Positions 38,128 to 49,055 of a stretch of DNA of 64,000 bases are shown here, piece after piece (the first letter of the stretch is position 1; each line of letters starts with the position of its first letter). The position numbers were made by a program, and so were the translations under genes. The DNA is from an uncultured Clostridia bacterium (GTDB lineage Bacteria > Bacillota > Clostridia > Oscillospirales > Acutalibacteraceae): contig CANPXF010000002.1 in assembly GCA_947585745.1 (NCBI GenBank), forward strand, positions 1-64,000, in the 5' to 3' direction. Below the pieces are notes generated by a model. It was not told the DNA's origin and did not search any database. It was given only the letters and a program-made list of their open reading frames with translations.

Positions 38128-39636
38128 TTATTCGATACCCAATGCCTTTAAAACATATTTAGGCATATTGTCAACCTCTATAATATCGGAAAATCTCGAT
38201 TTTTTATTTTTCAAACTTAAAATCGGTTTTGGAACAGGAGCATTAGTTATTTCATAGAGCTTATCTACCATATCAAACTCACTCATTAAAGGCTCTCCGC
38301 CATCTTTAACAGCAGTTAGAACCGATTTTGAAAATTTATACGGACTTGCAGTAGAAGCTATTACCGCAGGAGTTTTATCACCTGTTTCAGCTACATATTT
38401 ATCATAAACAGAAACAGCCACGGCAGTGTGGGTGTCGCAAAGATAGCCTTCGTCCTTAAACATTTTCGATATTGTTAATTTTGTTTCATTATCGTCGCAG
38501 AAACCGCCGTATAATAAGGAAGTAATTGCTTTTTTCACCTCGGGTGTAACTTCGTATCTGCCTTCGGTTTTAAGCTTTGTCATCCAGTCTTTTGTAATTT
38601 CATCATTATTACCCGAAAGCTTATAAAGCAGTCTTTCAAGGTTGGAGGAGACAAGAATATCCATTGACGGCGAAATCGTTGTATAAAATTGACGGTTTTT
38701 ATCATACACGCCTGTATTAATAAAGTCAGTCAACACATTATTAGAATTTGAGGCGCAAATAAATTTATTAATCGGAAGTCCCATACAGTAAGCATAATAG
38801 GAGGCTAAAATATTTCCGAAATTACCTGTCGGAACAACAACGTTGATTTTATCTCCAAGCTTAATTTTTCCGTTGTTAACAAGCTCGCAATAAGACGATA
38901 TATAATAAACAATCTGCGGTAAAAGTCTGCCCCAATTGATTGAATTTGCGGAGCTGAACATCATTTTATTCTTACTAAGGCTTTTTGATATTTCATCAGT
39001 TGTAAATATTTTTTTCACACCTGTTTGCGCGTCGTCAAAATTACCCTCTATAGCGCAAACTTTAACATTATTGCCTTCCTGAGTATTCATCTGATGCTTT
39101 TGCATCGGGCTGACACCGTCCATAGGATAAAAAACAATAATTTTAGTATGGTCAACATCTTTAAAGCCTTCAAGAGCCGCTTTTCCCGTATCGCCAGATG
39201 TAGCCACAAGTATAACGGCATCCTTATTCAAATTGGCTTTCTTTAAAGATTTTGTAAGAAAATGAGGTAAAATCTGAAGAGCCATATCCTTAAACGCGCA
39301 GGTAGGACCGTGCCACAATTCAATAATATTAATGTCATTTCCGTTAAACCTTTTGCTGACTAACGGAGCAGGATTTTCACTTCCGAATTTTTCTTCTGTA
39401 TAAGCCTTTTCAACACACTCGTCAATTTCTTCATTTGAAAAATCAGAAAGAAAATCCCCAAACACTTTTTTAGCAATTCCCTTATAATCCAAAGAAAGCA
39501 AGCTTTTAAGCGTGCCTGAATTATACTTTGGAAATTCCTGCGGTACAAAAAGACCTCCGTCTTTAGAAATACCTTGCGCTATCGCCTGTGAGGCGGATAC
39601 AATCTCATTTTTGTTTTGGGTACTGTTATACAACAT
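38128..39636 (-). CDS. thrC: Threonine synthase
   Basis: ELWHGPTCAFKDMALQILP, LVATSGDTGKAALEGF, VPTGNFGNILASYYA. Confidence 0.95.
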   Translation of the reverse strand: MLYNSTQNKNEIVSASQAIAQGISKDGGLFVPQEFPKYNSGTLKSLLSLDYKGIAKKVFGDFLSDFSNEEIDECVEKAYTEEKFGSENPAPLVSKRFNGNDINIIELWHGPTCAFKDMALQILPHFLTKSLKKANLNKDAVILVATSGDTGKAALEGFKDVDHTKIIVFYPMDGVSPMQKHQMNTQEGNNVKVCAIEGNFDDAQTGVKKIFTTDEISKSLSKNKMMFSSANSINWGRLLPQIVYYISSYCELVNNGKIKLGDKINVVVPTGNFGNILASYYAYCMGLPINKFICASNSNNVLTDFINTGVYDKNRQFYTTISPSMDILVSSNLERLLYKLSGNNDEITKDWMTKLKTEGRYEVTPEVKKAITSLLYGGFCDDNETKLTISKMFKDEGYLCDTHTAVAVSVYDKYVAETGDKTPAVIASTASPYKFSKSVLTAVKDGGEPLMSEFDMVDKLYEITNAPVPKPILSLKNKKSRFSDIIEVDNMPKYVLKALGIE

Positions 39637-39770
39637 AAAATCACCTTTTACACTAAATACTTACAAAATTAATATGTAAATATCCTATTTTCACAAGTTT
39701 ATATTATAACTTAAAATATGTTCTTTGTCAAAGATTTCACAAAATAAAAAAATAATTGTCTGAAATAATT

Positions 39771-40136
39771 TTAATCTTCTCCGCCAAAGGCATTTTCAAT
39801 GTAATTTATGCTCATTTTTCCTTTTGTGTCTAAAGTAACCTCCGCAATATCAAATCTCGGCTGAAGATTCGTTTTATACTTTTTCAAAAAGTAATCAGCG
39901 GTTTTTCTTATTTTTATTCGTTTTTTATAATCAACAGAAAGCCGTGCGTCAAGCATTTGACCTTCACTTCGCGTTTTTACTTCGACAAAAGCAATATATT
40001 TTTTATTGTATGCTATAATATCAATTTCGCCGTAGCTACAGCTCATATTTTTTAGCAAAATTTTATATTTTTTCTTTTTTAGAAATTTGACGGTAAATTT
40101 CTCACCTTTGATTCCAAGTTTTTTTATATCATTCAT
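39771..40136 (-). CDS. YraN/UPF0102 family endonuclease-like protein
   Basis: [50 protein letters not shown]. Confidence 0.9.
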   Translation of the reverse strand: MNDIKKLGIKGEKFTVKFLKKKKYKILLKNMSCSYGEIDIIAYNKKYIAFVEVKTRSEGQMLDARLSVDYKKRIKIRKTADYFLKKYKTNLQPRFDIAEVTLDTKGKMSINYIENAFGGED

Positions 40137-40740
40137 TTTTTAAAATTTTAGTTAAAAAACTCATCCTGTGTATTTCACAAGGTCCGTAATCCTTTATTGC
40201 CTGTGTATGTAGCTTTGTCCCGTATCCTTTATGCTTGTCAAAGCCGTATTGGGGATATTTTTTTGCGTATTCATAGCAGAGCCTGTCTCTGCTCACCTTT
40301 GCAAGAATTGACGCGGAAGCAATTGACATCGACTTTGCGTCGCCTTTAACTATACATTCGCTCATAATATCGAGGGGCGGAAGTCTGTTTCCGTCAATTA
40401 AGGCATAATCGGCTTTAACATTTAATCCCTCTACGGCGCGTTTCATAGCGAGCATTGTAGCATTTAAAATATTCATTTTTTCAATTTCCTCAACAGACGC
40501 ATAAGCGATTGAGTATGATAAAGCTTCTTTTTTTATAACTTCAAAAAGTTCCTCTCGTTTTTTCTCGCTGAGTTTTTTTGAATCGTTAACGCCCGCAATA
40601 ATCTGATTAGGGTTTAAAATTACTGCGGCGGCGCAAACAGGTCCCGCAAGCGGTCCCCTGCCCGCCTCATCAACACCGCAAATTTTAAGAAAACCTTTAT
40701 CAGCGCATTGCCTTTCGTAAAAAAGCCAATCTTTTTCCAT
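40129..40740 (-). CDS. rnhB: Ribonuclease HII
   Basis: [48 protein letters not shown]; start refined to MEKDWLF at 40740. Confidence 0.95.
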   Translation of the reverse strand: MEKDWLFYERQCADKGFLKICGVDEAGRGPLAGPVCAAAVILNPNQIIAGVNDSKKLSEKKREELFEVIKKEALSYSIAYASVEEIEKMNILNATMLAMKRAVEGLNVKADYALIDGNRLPPLDIMSECIVKGDAKSMSIASASILAKVSRDRLCYEYAKKYPQYGFDKHKGYGTKLHTQAIKDYGPCEIHRMSFLTKILKNE

Positions 40741-40741
40741 T

Positions 40742-41611
40742 TTAATCCTCCGGGTATTCAAGCGTAATATTTCCGAATTTTCCGTTTCTGTATTCGTCGA
40801 TAACAAGATTGGAGGCCCTTTCCATATCTATTTCCCCGCCGGAAATCAGCATACCTCTTTTTCTTCCGATAAGCTCTAAAAGCTCATAAGGCTTTTTACC
40901 GTCTACATCTTCCTTACTCATTTTAAATCTTGATAAAAATTCAGGAGTAACATTTTTTTTGACAGCCTCTAAAAAATCCATCGCGAGAAGTTCTATATCC
41001 AAAACCCGGTCTTTTACAGCTCCCGTAAAAGCAAGATGAAGCGCTGTCTTTTCGTCGTCAAATTTCGGCCAAAGCACTCCAGGTGTATCAAGCAATTCCA
41101 AATCATTCGATATTGTATACCACTGGTTACCTCGTGTAACTCCCGGTCTGTCTTCAACCTTCGCTATCGATTGTTTGCAGACTCTGTTTATAAACGAGGA
41201 TTTTCCAACATTCGGAATACCGACAATCATAACTCTTAAAACAGGATTTTTTATACCTTTTTTCTTTTGTGCATCAAATTTGTCAGAAAGTATATTTCTT
41301 AGTGACGGAACAAATTTATTAATTCCCCGCCCGCTTTTGCAGTCAACAGGTAAAGCGGTAACGCCATTTTCCAAATAATAGTCAACCCATTTTTTTGTAG
41401 CGGTTCTGTCGGCCTTATCACACTTATTAAGCAAAACAAGTTTTGGCTTATTTTCTATAATTTCAGCTAAATCCGGATTATGACTGCTTAAAGGTATTCT
41501 CGCGTCTAAAATTTCAACAACAACATCAATCAATTTTAAACTTGACTGTATCTTACGTTTTGTTTTGGTCATATGACCGGGAAACCATTGTATATTTTGT
41601 TTTTCACCCAT
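40742..41611 (-). CDS. rbgA: Ribosome biogenesis GTPase YlqF/RbgA
   Basis: [49 protein letters not shown] (circularly permuted GTPase). Confidence 0.95.
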   Translation of the reverse strand: MGEKQNIQWFPGHMTKTKRKIQSSLKLIDVVVEILDARIPLSSHNPDLAEIIENKPKLVLLNKCDKADRTATKKWVDYYLENGVTALPVDCKSGRGINKFVPSLRNILSDKFDAQKKKGIKNPVLRVMIVGIPNVGKSSFINRVCKQSIAKVEDRPGVTRGNQWYTISNDLELLDTPGVLWPKFDDEKTALHLAFTGAVKDRVLDIELLAMDFLEAVKKNVTPEFLSRFKMSKEDVDGKKPYELLELIGRKRGMLISGGEIDMERASNLVIDEYRNGKFGNITLEYPED

Positions 41612-41687
41612 TAAATCACTTCCATAAGGCAAATTTAAAGAAAACTCACATCTATATAATAACAGATGCGAGTTTGATAAACAATTA

Positions 41688-42308
41688 TTAACCGAGAAAT
41701 TTCATACTGTTAAACGGAAAAACGACAAATTGAGCTTTACCGATTATATCCTTAACATCAATAAGTCCAATCGCTTTTGAACGGCTGTCCATAGACACAC
41801 CGCGGTTATCTCCCATTACAAAAACCTTTCCTTCAGGAATAACCTTTGGAATTTCTCCGTCCTCCTGATGAGTGTGTCCCTGAATATAGCTTTCATCAAG
41901 CTCTTTTCCGTCTACAATTACGCTTTCGGTTTTAAAATCAATATCTAAAGATTGTCCCTCGGTCGCTATTACACGTTTAATAATCGGCTCGGAATATTCA
42001 GCGCCGTGGCTTATTACAACTATATCGCCCTGTTTAGGCGTATAAAAGAAATTAGTAACAATAACCTTATCATTATTCTGTAAAGTTTGCTTCATAGAGG
42101 TTCCGCTTACATCAACCAGCCTCACAAAAAATGTAAGCAAAATCACAACTACCGCAACTGCAAAAACCAGTGAATGCACCCATTCATAAAGACTTGCGGT
42201 ACCTTCGGATTTCTTTAGATGAATAGTTTTAGCGTCTGTATTTTTTTTAATTTCATCTTTATTTTTAACTTGTTCTTCATTTTTTATTTCAGAATCCATA
42301 TTAAACAC
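41688..42308 (-). CDS. lepB: Signal peptidase I
   Basis: VDVSGTSMKQTLQNNDKVIV, IIKRVIATEGQ, VFVMGDNRGVSMDSR. Confidence 0.95.
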   Translation of the reverse strand: MFNMDSEIKNEEQVKNKDEIKKNTDAKTIHLKKSEGTASLYEWVHSLVFAVAVVVILLTFFVRLVDVSGTSMKQTLQNNDKVIVTNFFYTPKQGDIVVISHGAEYSEPIIKRVIATEGQSLDIDFKTESVIVDGKELDESYIQGHTHQEDGEIPKVIPEGKVFVMGDNRGVSMDSRSKAIGLIDVKDIIGKAQFVVFPFNSMKFLG

Positions 42309-42331
42309 CTTGCATATATAAAAGTAAAAAA

Positions 42332-42350
42332 GGGACTTGAACAGTCCCCT
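42332..42350 (-). terminator. Terminator-like hairpin downstream of rplS
   Basis: GGGACT-TGAAC-AGTCCC, with T-rich sequence downstream on the minus strand. Confidence 0.65.
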
Positions 42351-42359
42351 TGCTTACTA

Positions 42360-42701
42360 TTAGACCTGTTCCCTAACTTTTGCAGCTTTACCAACGCGGT
42401 CACGGAGATAATAGAGCTTTGCTCTTCTAACTTTACCGTGGCGTACAACCTCAACACCTCTAACGTTAGGTGAATGTAAAGGAAATACTCTCTCTACTCC
42501 AACACCGTAGGCTACGCGTCTTACAGTAAAGGTTTCGGCAACTCCCGAACCTCTCTTGGCAATAACAGTGCCTTCAAACATCTGGATTCTTTCTCTCTGT
42601 CCCTCGCGGATATTAACGGAAACCTTTACAGTATCGCCGATACCGAATTGAGGAGCGTCTGATTTCACAGAATCAGCAACAATTGTTTTTAATGCGTCCA
42701 T
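42360..42701 (-). CDS. rplS: 50S ribosomal protein L19
   Basis: [35 protein letters not shown]...[18 protein letters not shown]. Confidence 0.97.
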   Translation of the reverse strand: MDALKTIVADSVKSDAPQFGIGDTVKVSVNIREGQRERIQMFEGTVIAKRGSGVAETFTVRRVAYGVGVERVFPLHSPNVRGVEVVRHGKVRRAKLYYLRDRVGKAAKVREQV

Positions 42702-42711
42702 ATTGAACCTC

Positions 42712-42830
42712 CTAAAAATTTCAGACGTTCGTACATTAAATAATGCAGAGGACCATCCGCTTCAAATTGCGGCTTGCGCCGTTTATTGAACCCCATTACA
42801 CAAGTAACGGTATCCAAATGCCATAATATA
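42712..42830 (-). promoter_or_regulatory. Structured 5' leader of rplS (candidate L19 leader)
   Basis: Minus-strand hairpins CCGTTAC-TTGT-GTAATGG, CGGC-GCAA-GCCG (GNRA loop) and GCGGATGGTCCTCTGC immediately upstream of rplS. Confidence 0.45.
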
Positions 42831-42876
42831 ATACCATAACAGGAATATAATTGCAAGTGTTTTTAATAAAAAAAGG

Positions 42877-43800
42877 TTATTTAGTTATCTTATCAAGTTT
42901 TTCAAGATAATTTTTGAAGTATTCGGGTAATTCAGATGTAAATTCAAGATATTTTCCACTCGTCGGATGGATAAATCCGATTTTACGGGCGTGAAGACAT
43001 TGACCCTCAAAGTCTGTCCTTTCTTTTTTATTTCCATAAACGTCATCACCCGATACAGGGTGACCTATATATGCCATATGAACTCTTATTTGATGAGTTC
43101 TTCCCGTTTCAAGAATACATTTTATGTGGGTATAACCTTTATATCTTGCTATAACCTCATAATGAGTAACAGCGTTTTTTGAATTGCGTTCGGTTACTGT
43201 CATACGTTTCCTGTCAATATGATGTCTGCCTATAGGAGCGTCTACAGTACCCCTATCGTCTTTAATATTACCTGAAACAATCGCCTCATATTCACGTGTA
43301 AAGCTGTGCTTTTTAATCTGCTCTGCCAAATGTTTATGGGCTTTATCGTTTTTTGCGACAATGAGAAGCCCGCTTGTGTTTTTATCGATTCTGTGAACAA
43401 TACCCGGGCGTAAAACACCGTTTATTCCAGAAAGATTGTCCTTGCAATGATATAACAAAGCATTTACAAGGGTTCCCTCGTAGTTTCCCGCCGCAGGGTG
43501 GACTACCATTCCTTTGGGCTTATTAACAACAATTAAATCATCGTCCTCATAAATAATATCAAGGGGTATATTCTCGGCTTTGGCCTCATATTTTACAGGG
43601 TCCGGGATTTCAATTTCAACATTATCTCCGCATTTTATTCTGTAATTTTTATTTACACATTTAGAATTGACTTTGACGTTGCCCTTTTCTATAAGCATAG
43701 CGACTGCAGAACGTGTAACGTCTTCGATTATATCGGAAAGATATTTGTCAATTCTTACCCCTGAAAACTCCTCGCTTACAAGAAAATTATAATTTTTCAT
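42877..43800 (-). CDS. RluA-family pseudouridine synthase
   Basis: S4 domain, NKPKGMVVHPAAGNYEGTLVNALLYH, GIVHRIDKNTSGLLIVAKND, TGRTHQIRVHMAYIGHPV. Confidence 0.95.
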   Translation of the reverse strand: MKNYNFLVSEEFSGVRIDKYLSDIIEDVTRSAVAMLIEKGNVKVNSKCVNKNYRIKCGDNVEIEIPDPVKYEAKAENIPLDIIYEDDDLIVVNKPKGMVVHPAAGNYEGTLVNALLYHCKDNLSGINGVLRPGIVHRIDKNTSGLLIVAKNDKAHKHLAEQIKKHSFTREYEAIVSGNIKDDRGTVDAPIGRHHIDRKRMTVTERNSKNAVTHYEVIARYKGYTHIKCILETGRTHQIRVHMAYIGHPVSGDDVYGNKKERTDFEGQCLHARKIGFIHPTSGKYLEFTSELPEYFKNYLEKLDKITK

Positions 43801-44269
43801 CTTTTAACTCTTTATCTTTTCTTTTATAATCCGAAAAGAACAATAAATAAATTACCAAAATGAAAGCGCCGACCGTTACGCAGTAATCCGCAAAGTTACA
43901 CACGGGCGGAAAGAAGCTTATACTTAGATAGTCAACAACATATCCGTAAAAAATTCTGTCTATCAGGTTACCTGCTCCGCCGCCGATTATAAGTATTAAA
44001 GCAACATTAAGTAATTTACTCTCAGGTCTTTTACGAAACATAAAAATAATTAAAAAAATGATTACCGCTATGGTAAAAAGAATAAAAATCCAGCGGGCGT
44101 TTGAGAGAATACCAAATGCCGCGCCTTTGTTCTCAACATAGGTGAGCGAAAATAAACCCGGAATTATTGTTTTAGCGGAAATATTTTTCAAATTATTTAT
44201 AACAAGTAATTTGAGTACATAGTCAATTAACACAATTAAAGCCGAAAATCCAAGTACAATATAAGGCAT
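43787..44269 (-). CDS. lspA: Lipoprotein signal peptidase II
   Basis: SLTYVENKGAAFGIL, GGGAGNLIDRIFYGYVVDYL, CNFADYCVTVG. Confidence 0.95.
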   Translation of the reverse strand: MPYIVLGFSALIVLIDYVLKLLVINNLKNISAKTIIPGLFSLTYVENKGAAFGILSNARWIFILFTIAVIIFLIIFMFRKRPESKLLNVALILIIGGGAGNLIDRIFYGYVVDYLSISFFPPVCNFADYCVTVGAFILVIYLLFFSDYKRKDKELKDEKL

Positions 44270-44288
44270 TATATAACTCCTAAAATAA

Positions 44289-44316
44289 AGTCGGCGCAGA
44301 ATTTCTACACCGACTT
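44289..44316 (-). terminator. Imperfect terminator-like hairpin between ileS and lspA
   Basis: AGTCGGcgcAGAA-TTTCTacaCCGACT with flanking A/T tract. Confidence 0.5.
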
Positions 44317-44354
44317 TTTACTTATATATGAAATATGTGAATTGCGAAAGAGTA

Positions 44355-47120
44355 TTACTCAAAAAATTTACAGCATTTATCGCATAATGTCGGGTGAGTC
44401 TGATTTTGTCCGACAGTTCTGCTGATACTCCAACATCTTTCGCACTTACCACCCTGCGCTTTTTCAACGCATATTTCAAGGTCGCCTGTTCCCTCATTTA
44501 TTTCTACTTCAGAAACAATCAAAGCGGGCTTAATTTCATCGTAAACCTTATTTAAGAATTCAAGGTAATCTTTTGAAGCAGTCAGTGTAACTTTGGCTTC
44601 AAGAGAGCTTTTAATCTCCTTATTCTTAACAAGAACCTCAATTTCCTTTTTAACCATATCTCTTAATTCGTGAATTTTGCTCCACATATCCATAAAATCG
44701 TCGTCGACATCTATATCAACAACAATCGGCATATCGTTAAAGAGCACATTTTCTGTGTTATCAGAGGATTTATGAGGCATAAAACTCCAGATTTCGTCCG
44801 AAGTATAAGCTAAAATCGGAGCCAACATTCTTGTCATAGCGTCAAGAATAATATAAATAGCGCTTTGAGCCGACCTTCTTGACAGACTGTCTTGCTTTTC
44901 TGTGTATAATCTGTCTTTAAGTACGTCTAAATAGAAATTAGACATATCAACAACGCAGAAATTATGAATACTGTGATAAACCTGGTGAAATTCAAATTTT
45001 TCATATGCGTTATTTACCTTTTCGATAAGAGCGTTGAGAGTTTTTACCGCCCATTTATCAATGGCAAGCATATCTTTTGCGTCAACCATATCCTTATCAG
45101 GATTAAAATCGCTTATATTTCCGAGAATATATCTTGCAGTATTTCTGATTTTTCTGTACGATTCCGAGGTCTGTTTTAAAATTTCTCTCGAAATATTGAC
45201 GTCTGTCTGATAGTCGCAGGACGCAACCCAAAGCCTTAATACATCAGCGCCGTACTGTTCGATAACCTCCTGCGGACTGATACCGTTTCCGAGCGACTTA
45301 CTCATTTTACGTCTTTCCATATCAAGAATCATACCGTGAGTAAGTACTGTCTTATACGGAGCAACGCCCTCGGTAGCAACAGAAGTCAAAAGAGATGACT
45401 GAAACCAGCCTCTGTACTGGTCGTTACCTTCAAGATATAAATCAGCGGGGAATTTCAGATAATCACGGCGTTTAACGACAGATGTATGTGAAGAACCGCT
45501 GTCAAACCAAACGTCCATAATATCTTTTTCTTTTTCAAATTCGGTACAACCGCACTCGGGACACTTAGTGCCTGCGGGAAGAATTTCATCAGCGCTTTTT
45601 TCAAACCAGGCGTTAGAGCCTTCCTTTTCAAACAAATCGGCTACAGCAAGCATAGCGTCTTTATTAACATAAGGCTTGTTACAATCAGAGCAATAGAAAA
45701 TAGGAATTGGAACACCCCATTTGCGCTGACGGGAAATACACCAGTCTTTACGGTCTTTTACCATTGAGGTAATTCTGTCTTTTCCCCACGCGGGTACCCA
45801 TTCAACAGTATTAATAGCGTCGACAGCCTTGTCCTTAAAGTCATCTACGGAACAGAACCACTGGTCTGTCGCTCTGAAAAGTATCGGGGATTTACATCTC
45901 CAGCAATGAGGATATTGGTGAATAATCTTTTTAAGCGCAAACAAAGAACCTGTTTCGTCTAAATGAATCGCAATCTTTTTGTTTGCTTCATCTGTTGTAA
46001 GTCCCGAAAACTGTCCTGCTTCTTCGGTGAGAACACCGTCAGCGTTCACGGGACAGATAACGGGAATTTCAGGATAATTTCGACATACATTATAGTCGTC
46101 AACACCGTGTCCCGGAGCAGTATGAACGCAACCTGTTCCGCTCTCCAAAGTAACGTGATCGCCGACAATCACAAGCGATTCTCTTTCGAGGAAAGGATGA
46201 GCAGTTTTCATATATTCAAGCTCGGAGCCTTTAATTGTAGCGACAACCTCGTAGTCGTCAATCTCCGCAACCTCTAAAGCGGTTTTATAAAGGTCGGTCG
46301 CCATAACATAATATTCATCATTATGCTTTATAATTGAATACTCATAACGCGGTCCCACACATATTGCAACGTTTGCAGGTAATGTCCAAGTGGTAGTAGT
46401 CCATATTACAAAGCTTACTTTAGACGGGTCTATGCCTAAAGCTTTAAATTTACCTAAATCATCGGTAACTTTAAATTTTACATAGATAGAATGACAGGGG
46501 TCCTCTGCGTACTCTATTTCCGCCTCGGCAAGAGCGGTTTTACATTCAGGGCACCAGTAAACAGGCTTAAGTCCCTTATAAATGTAACCCTTTGTTGCCA
46601 TTTCGGCAAAAACTTTTATTTGTTCAGCCTCAAATTCGTGCTTTAATGTAATATACGGATTATCCCATTCACCTATTACGCCTAAACGTTTAAACTGTGT
46701 GCGCTGGTCATTGATATATCCTGTAACAAACTCCTCGCATAGCTTTCTAAGCTCTAAAACAGAAATATCAGCAGAGCTTCCTATGCCCGCTTTCTGTCTT
46801 GCTTTAAGTTCGGTTGGAAGTCCGTGAGTATCCCAACCGGGAACAAAGGGAGATTTGTAGCCCGACATATTTTTATAACGTACAATAAAATCTTTGAGAA
46901 TTTTATTAAGCGCGTGGCCGAGATGAATATCTCCGTTTGCATACGGAGGACCGTCATGTAAAACATAGAGGGGTTTACCCTCGTTATGCTCCATTAATTT
47001 GTTATAAACATCGTTATCTTCCCATTTTTTTAAGGTAACAGGCTCACTCTTAGGTAAGCCTGCACGCATAGGAAATTCTGTTTTAGGAAGATTTAATGTC
47101 TTATTATAATCCTGGGACAT
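44355..47120 (-). CDS. ileS: Isoleucyl-tRNA synthetase
   Basis: LHDGPPYANGDIHLGHALNKILKDF, DERRKMSKSLGNG-type KMSKS (MERRKMSKSLGN), C-terminal zinc motif CERCWS...CDKC. Confidence 0.98.
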   Translation of the reverse strand: MSQDYNKTLNLPKTEFPMRAGLPKSEPVTLKKWEDNDVYNKLMEHNEGKPLYVLHDGPPYANGDIHLGHALNKILKDFIVRYKNMSGYKSPFVPGWDTHGLPTELKARQKAGIGSSADISVLELRKLCEEFVTGYINDQRTQFKRLGVIGEWDNPYITLKHEFEAEQIKVFAEMATKGYIYKGLKPVYWCPECKTALAEAEIEYAEDPCHSIYVKFKVTDDLGKFKALGIDPSKVSFVIWTTTTWTLPANVAICVGPRYEYSIIKHNDEYYVMATDLYKTALEVAEIDDYEVVATIKGSELEYMKTAHPFLERESLVIVGDHVTLESGTGCVHTAPGHGVDDYNVCRNYPEIPVICPVNADGVLTEEAGQFSGLTTDEANKKIAIHLDETGSLFALKKIIHQYPHCWRCKSPILFRATDQWFCSVDDFKDKAVDAINTVEWVPAWGKDRITSMVKDRKDWCISRQRKWGVPIPIFYCSDCNKPYVNKDAMLAVADLFEKEGSNAWFEKSADEILPAGTKCPECGCTEFEKEKDIMDVWFDSGSSHTSVVKRRDYLKFPADLYLEGNDQYRGWFQSSLLTSVATEGVAPYKTVLTHGMILDMERRKMSKSLGNGISPQEVIEQYGADVLRLWVASCDYQTDVNISREILKQTSESYRKIRNTARYILGNISDFNPDKDMVDAKDMLAIDKWAVKTLNALIEKVNNAYEKFEFHQVYHSIHNFCVVDMSNFYLDVLKDRLYTEKQDSLSRRSAQSAIYIILDAMTRMLAPILAYTSDEIWSFMPHKSSDNTENVLFNDMPIVVDIDVDDDFMDMWSKIHELRDMVKKEIEVLVKNKEIKSSLEAKVTLTASKDYLEFLNKVYDEIKPALIVSEVEINEGTGDLEICVEKAQGGKCERCWSISRTVGQNQTHPTLCDKCCKFFE

Positions 47121-47143
47121 TTTATCTACTCTCCAAAAATTAT

Positions 47144-47836
47144 TTATTCAGTGTCAACGTCGTAATTATCACCGAATTTTAAATCGTCGAATTTATCCTC
47201 TTTTACCTTGTTAACAAATTCAACATCTTGATTTTGAACAGGCGCAGAGTTGTTTTTTGCAATGCTTTCTGTTTCATTTACCTCTTCTGTTTCAAAGGTT
47301 TCCTCCGATTCAACTTCAGTTTCCGGAATTTCTTTTTCAACGGGAGCGGTAGGATATTTTTTATCAAGCTCCTCTTGTTTTCTTAAAACCACCGCGTCTG
47401 TCGGGAGGTCGCTGATAGCTTTTAAATGATTGTTATATACAGTTTCAAGCTCTTTTCTGAGCTCGGCGGAGTCACTTTTAAGCTTTAGGTAAACCTCTTT
47501 TTGCTTTGCTGAAACTGCATTGGCTTCCTTTAAAGTGGATTGAGCCTTAGCCTCCGCGTCAGAAATAATCTGAGACGCCTTAGCCTGAGCCTCTCTGATA
47601 GAAGTATCCGCAACTCTCTGAGATGAAAGCAAAGCGTTTCTGACGGTTTCCTCATCAGCTCTGTACTGCTCAACTCTTGTAGCCAAAATATCCATTTTTC
47701 TGATTAAATCAGATTTTTCTTTCTTTAACTGCTCAAAAGAAACAATAACCTCATCAATAAACGCGTCAACGTCCTCTACACGGTAGCCTCTGCCTCTTCT
47801 GAACGAAATGCTTTTAATTTCATCAATAGTTAACAT
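47144..47836 (-). CDS. divIVA: DivIVA-domain protein
   Basis: LTIDEIKSISFRRGRGYRVEDVDAFIDEVIVSFEQLKKEKSDL. Confidence 0.9.
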   Translation of the reverse strand: MLTIDEIKSISFRRGRGYRVEDVDAFIDEVIVSFEQLKKEKSDLIRKMDILATRVEQYRADEETVRNALLSSQRVADTSIREAQAKASQIISDAEAKAQSTLKEANAVSAKQKEVYLKLKSDSAELRKELETVYNNHLKAISDLPTDAVVLRKQEELDKKYPTAPVEKEIPETEVESEETFETEEVNETESIAKNNSAPVQNQDVEFVNKVKEDKFDDLKFGDNYDVDTE

Positions 47837-47847
47837 AATTTACACTC

Positions 47848-48600
47848 CTATCTATAATGTTCAATATTAATTTTAATTCTATTCTTTTTGGTAAAACCCA
47901 AAATATCTTTTACAATAAATTTTCCGTAGCCTCTTACTGAAAGTATATCGCCGGATTTTAAAATATAACTTACGTTTTTATTTTCAAAATAATTTGTAAA
48001 TACTCTTCCCGATAATACTAAACCCGCGGCTTTTTCTCTTGAAAGCATTGTAATCGCCGCGACAACCGCGTCAAGTCGCATTGAGCTGATAATTAATGAC
48101 AACGTTTCAATATCATCTTTATAATTTATATCATTGTCAGTCCTGCTTGAAATTGAAACCCCGACATGTCCTATTTTTGTAATTTGAGATTCTATATAAC
48201 TTTTTATTTCTTCTTTGACAAAACAGACCGCAATTCCTTCATTGACGACAATATCGCCCACACAGTTTCTTTCAAGTCCGAGATTCATAATCGCTCCGAG
48301 AAAATCCCTGTGGGAAAGCTTGTCGGATTTTCTGAATTGAAAATAAATTTTTGAAATCGGAAAATCGGATTTTTTTACTTCAAATTGCGAAAAACACAAA
48401 AACTTTCTTTTGGCGTTCTCATATCCGCCGTAAAATGAAATTTCAGAGCTATAATAGGAAAAATAATTGTTGATTATGTATTGTTCCCTTTCGTTTAAAA
48501 AGCCTAAAAACGAGGGCTTATTTCTCGTTAAAGAAATATCGGCTAAATCCTCAACTCTTGAAATTAATTCCTTGTCATTTTTATCAGAAGTAAACGCCAC
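47848..48600 (-). CDS. ylmH: YlmH-like S4-domain RNA-binding protein
   Basis: LGAIMNLGLERNCVGDIVV, DAVVAAITMLSREKAAGLVLSGRVFTNYFENKNVSYILKSGDILSVRGYGKF. Confidence 0.92.
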   Translation of the reverse strand: MAFTSDKNDKELISRVEDLADISLTRNKPSFLGFLNEREQYIINNYFSYYSSEISFYGGYENAKRKFLCFSQFEVKKSDFPISKIYFQFRKSDKLSHRDFLGAIMNLGLERNCVGDIVVNEGIAVCFVKEEIKSYIESQITKIGHVGVSISSRTDNDINYKDDIETLSLIISSMRLDAVVAAITMLSREKAAGLVLSGRVFTNYFENKNVSYILKSGDILSVRGYGKFIVKDILGFTKKNRIKINIEHYR

Positions 48601-49033
48601 TGCTCTCTAATTCGTCAAGAAGGTCGTCGCCCGTAAGGTCAACGTTATTGGGTATGATAATGAAAGTGCTCGAAGCAACTCTTTTAATTTTTCCTCGGTT
48701 AGCGTAAGCTACACCGCTAAGGAAATCTATAATTCTTCTGGACATATCCTTGTTTGTTTCTTCAAGGTTAAGAACAACTGTATGAGTTTTGATAAGCTCG
48801 TCCGCAATTGTTCTTGTTTCTTCTCCAAATCTTTCAGGCTTAAAAAGAGCAACCTGAAGCTTTGCCGTAGCGCTTATATTTACAACCTTATTCCTGCGAG
48901 GTTCTCCGTAAGCAGGAACATCATCATAATCATCTTCATCATTTTCAGCATAACCGTATTCATCGTATCCGTTATCGTACTCCTCTTCGGGAGCGTCCCA
49001 CATACGTTTAAACTTATCTACAAAACCAGCCAT
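48584..49033 (-). CDS. sepF: Cell division protein SepF
   Basis: MAGFVDKFKRMWDAPEEEYD...RFGEETRTIADELIKTHTVVLNLEETNKDMSRRIIDFLSGVAYANRGKIKRV. Confidence 0.95.
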   Translation of the reverse strand: MAGFVDKFKRMWDAPEEEYDNGYDEYGYAENDEDDYDDVPAYGEPRRNKVVNISATAKLQVALFKPERFGEETRTIADELIKTHTVVLNLEETNKDMSRRIIDFLSGVAYANRGKIKRVASSTFIIIPNNVDLTGDDLLDELESSGVYF

Positions 49034-49055
49034 TTCTTTAAATCCTCCTAAGTTT

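Noticed and set aside
47121-47143. T-box riboswitch upstream of ileS
   Set aside because: Only about 23 bp separate ileS from divIVA, with no T-box or specifier stem; ileS is expressed within the operon.
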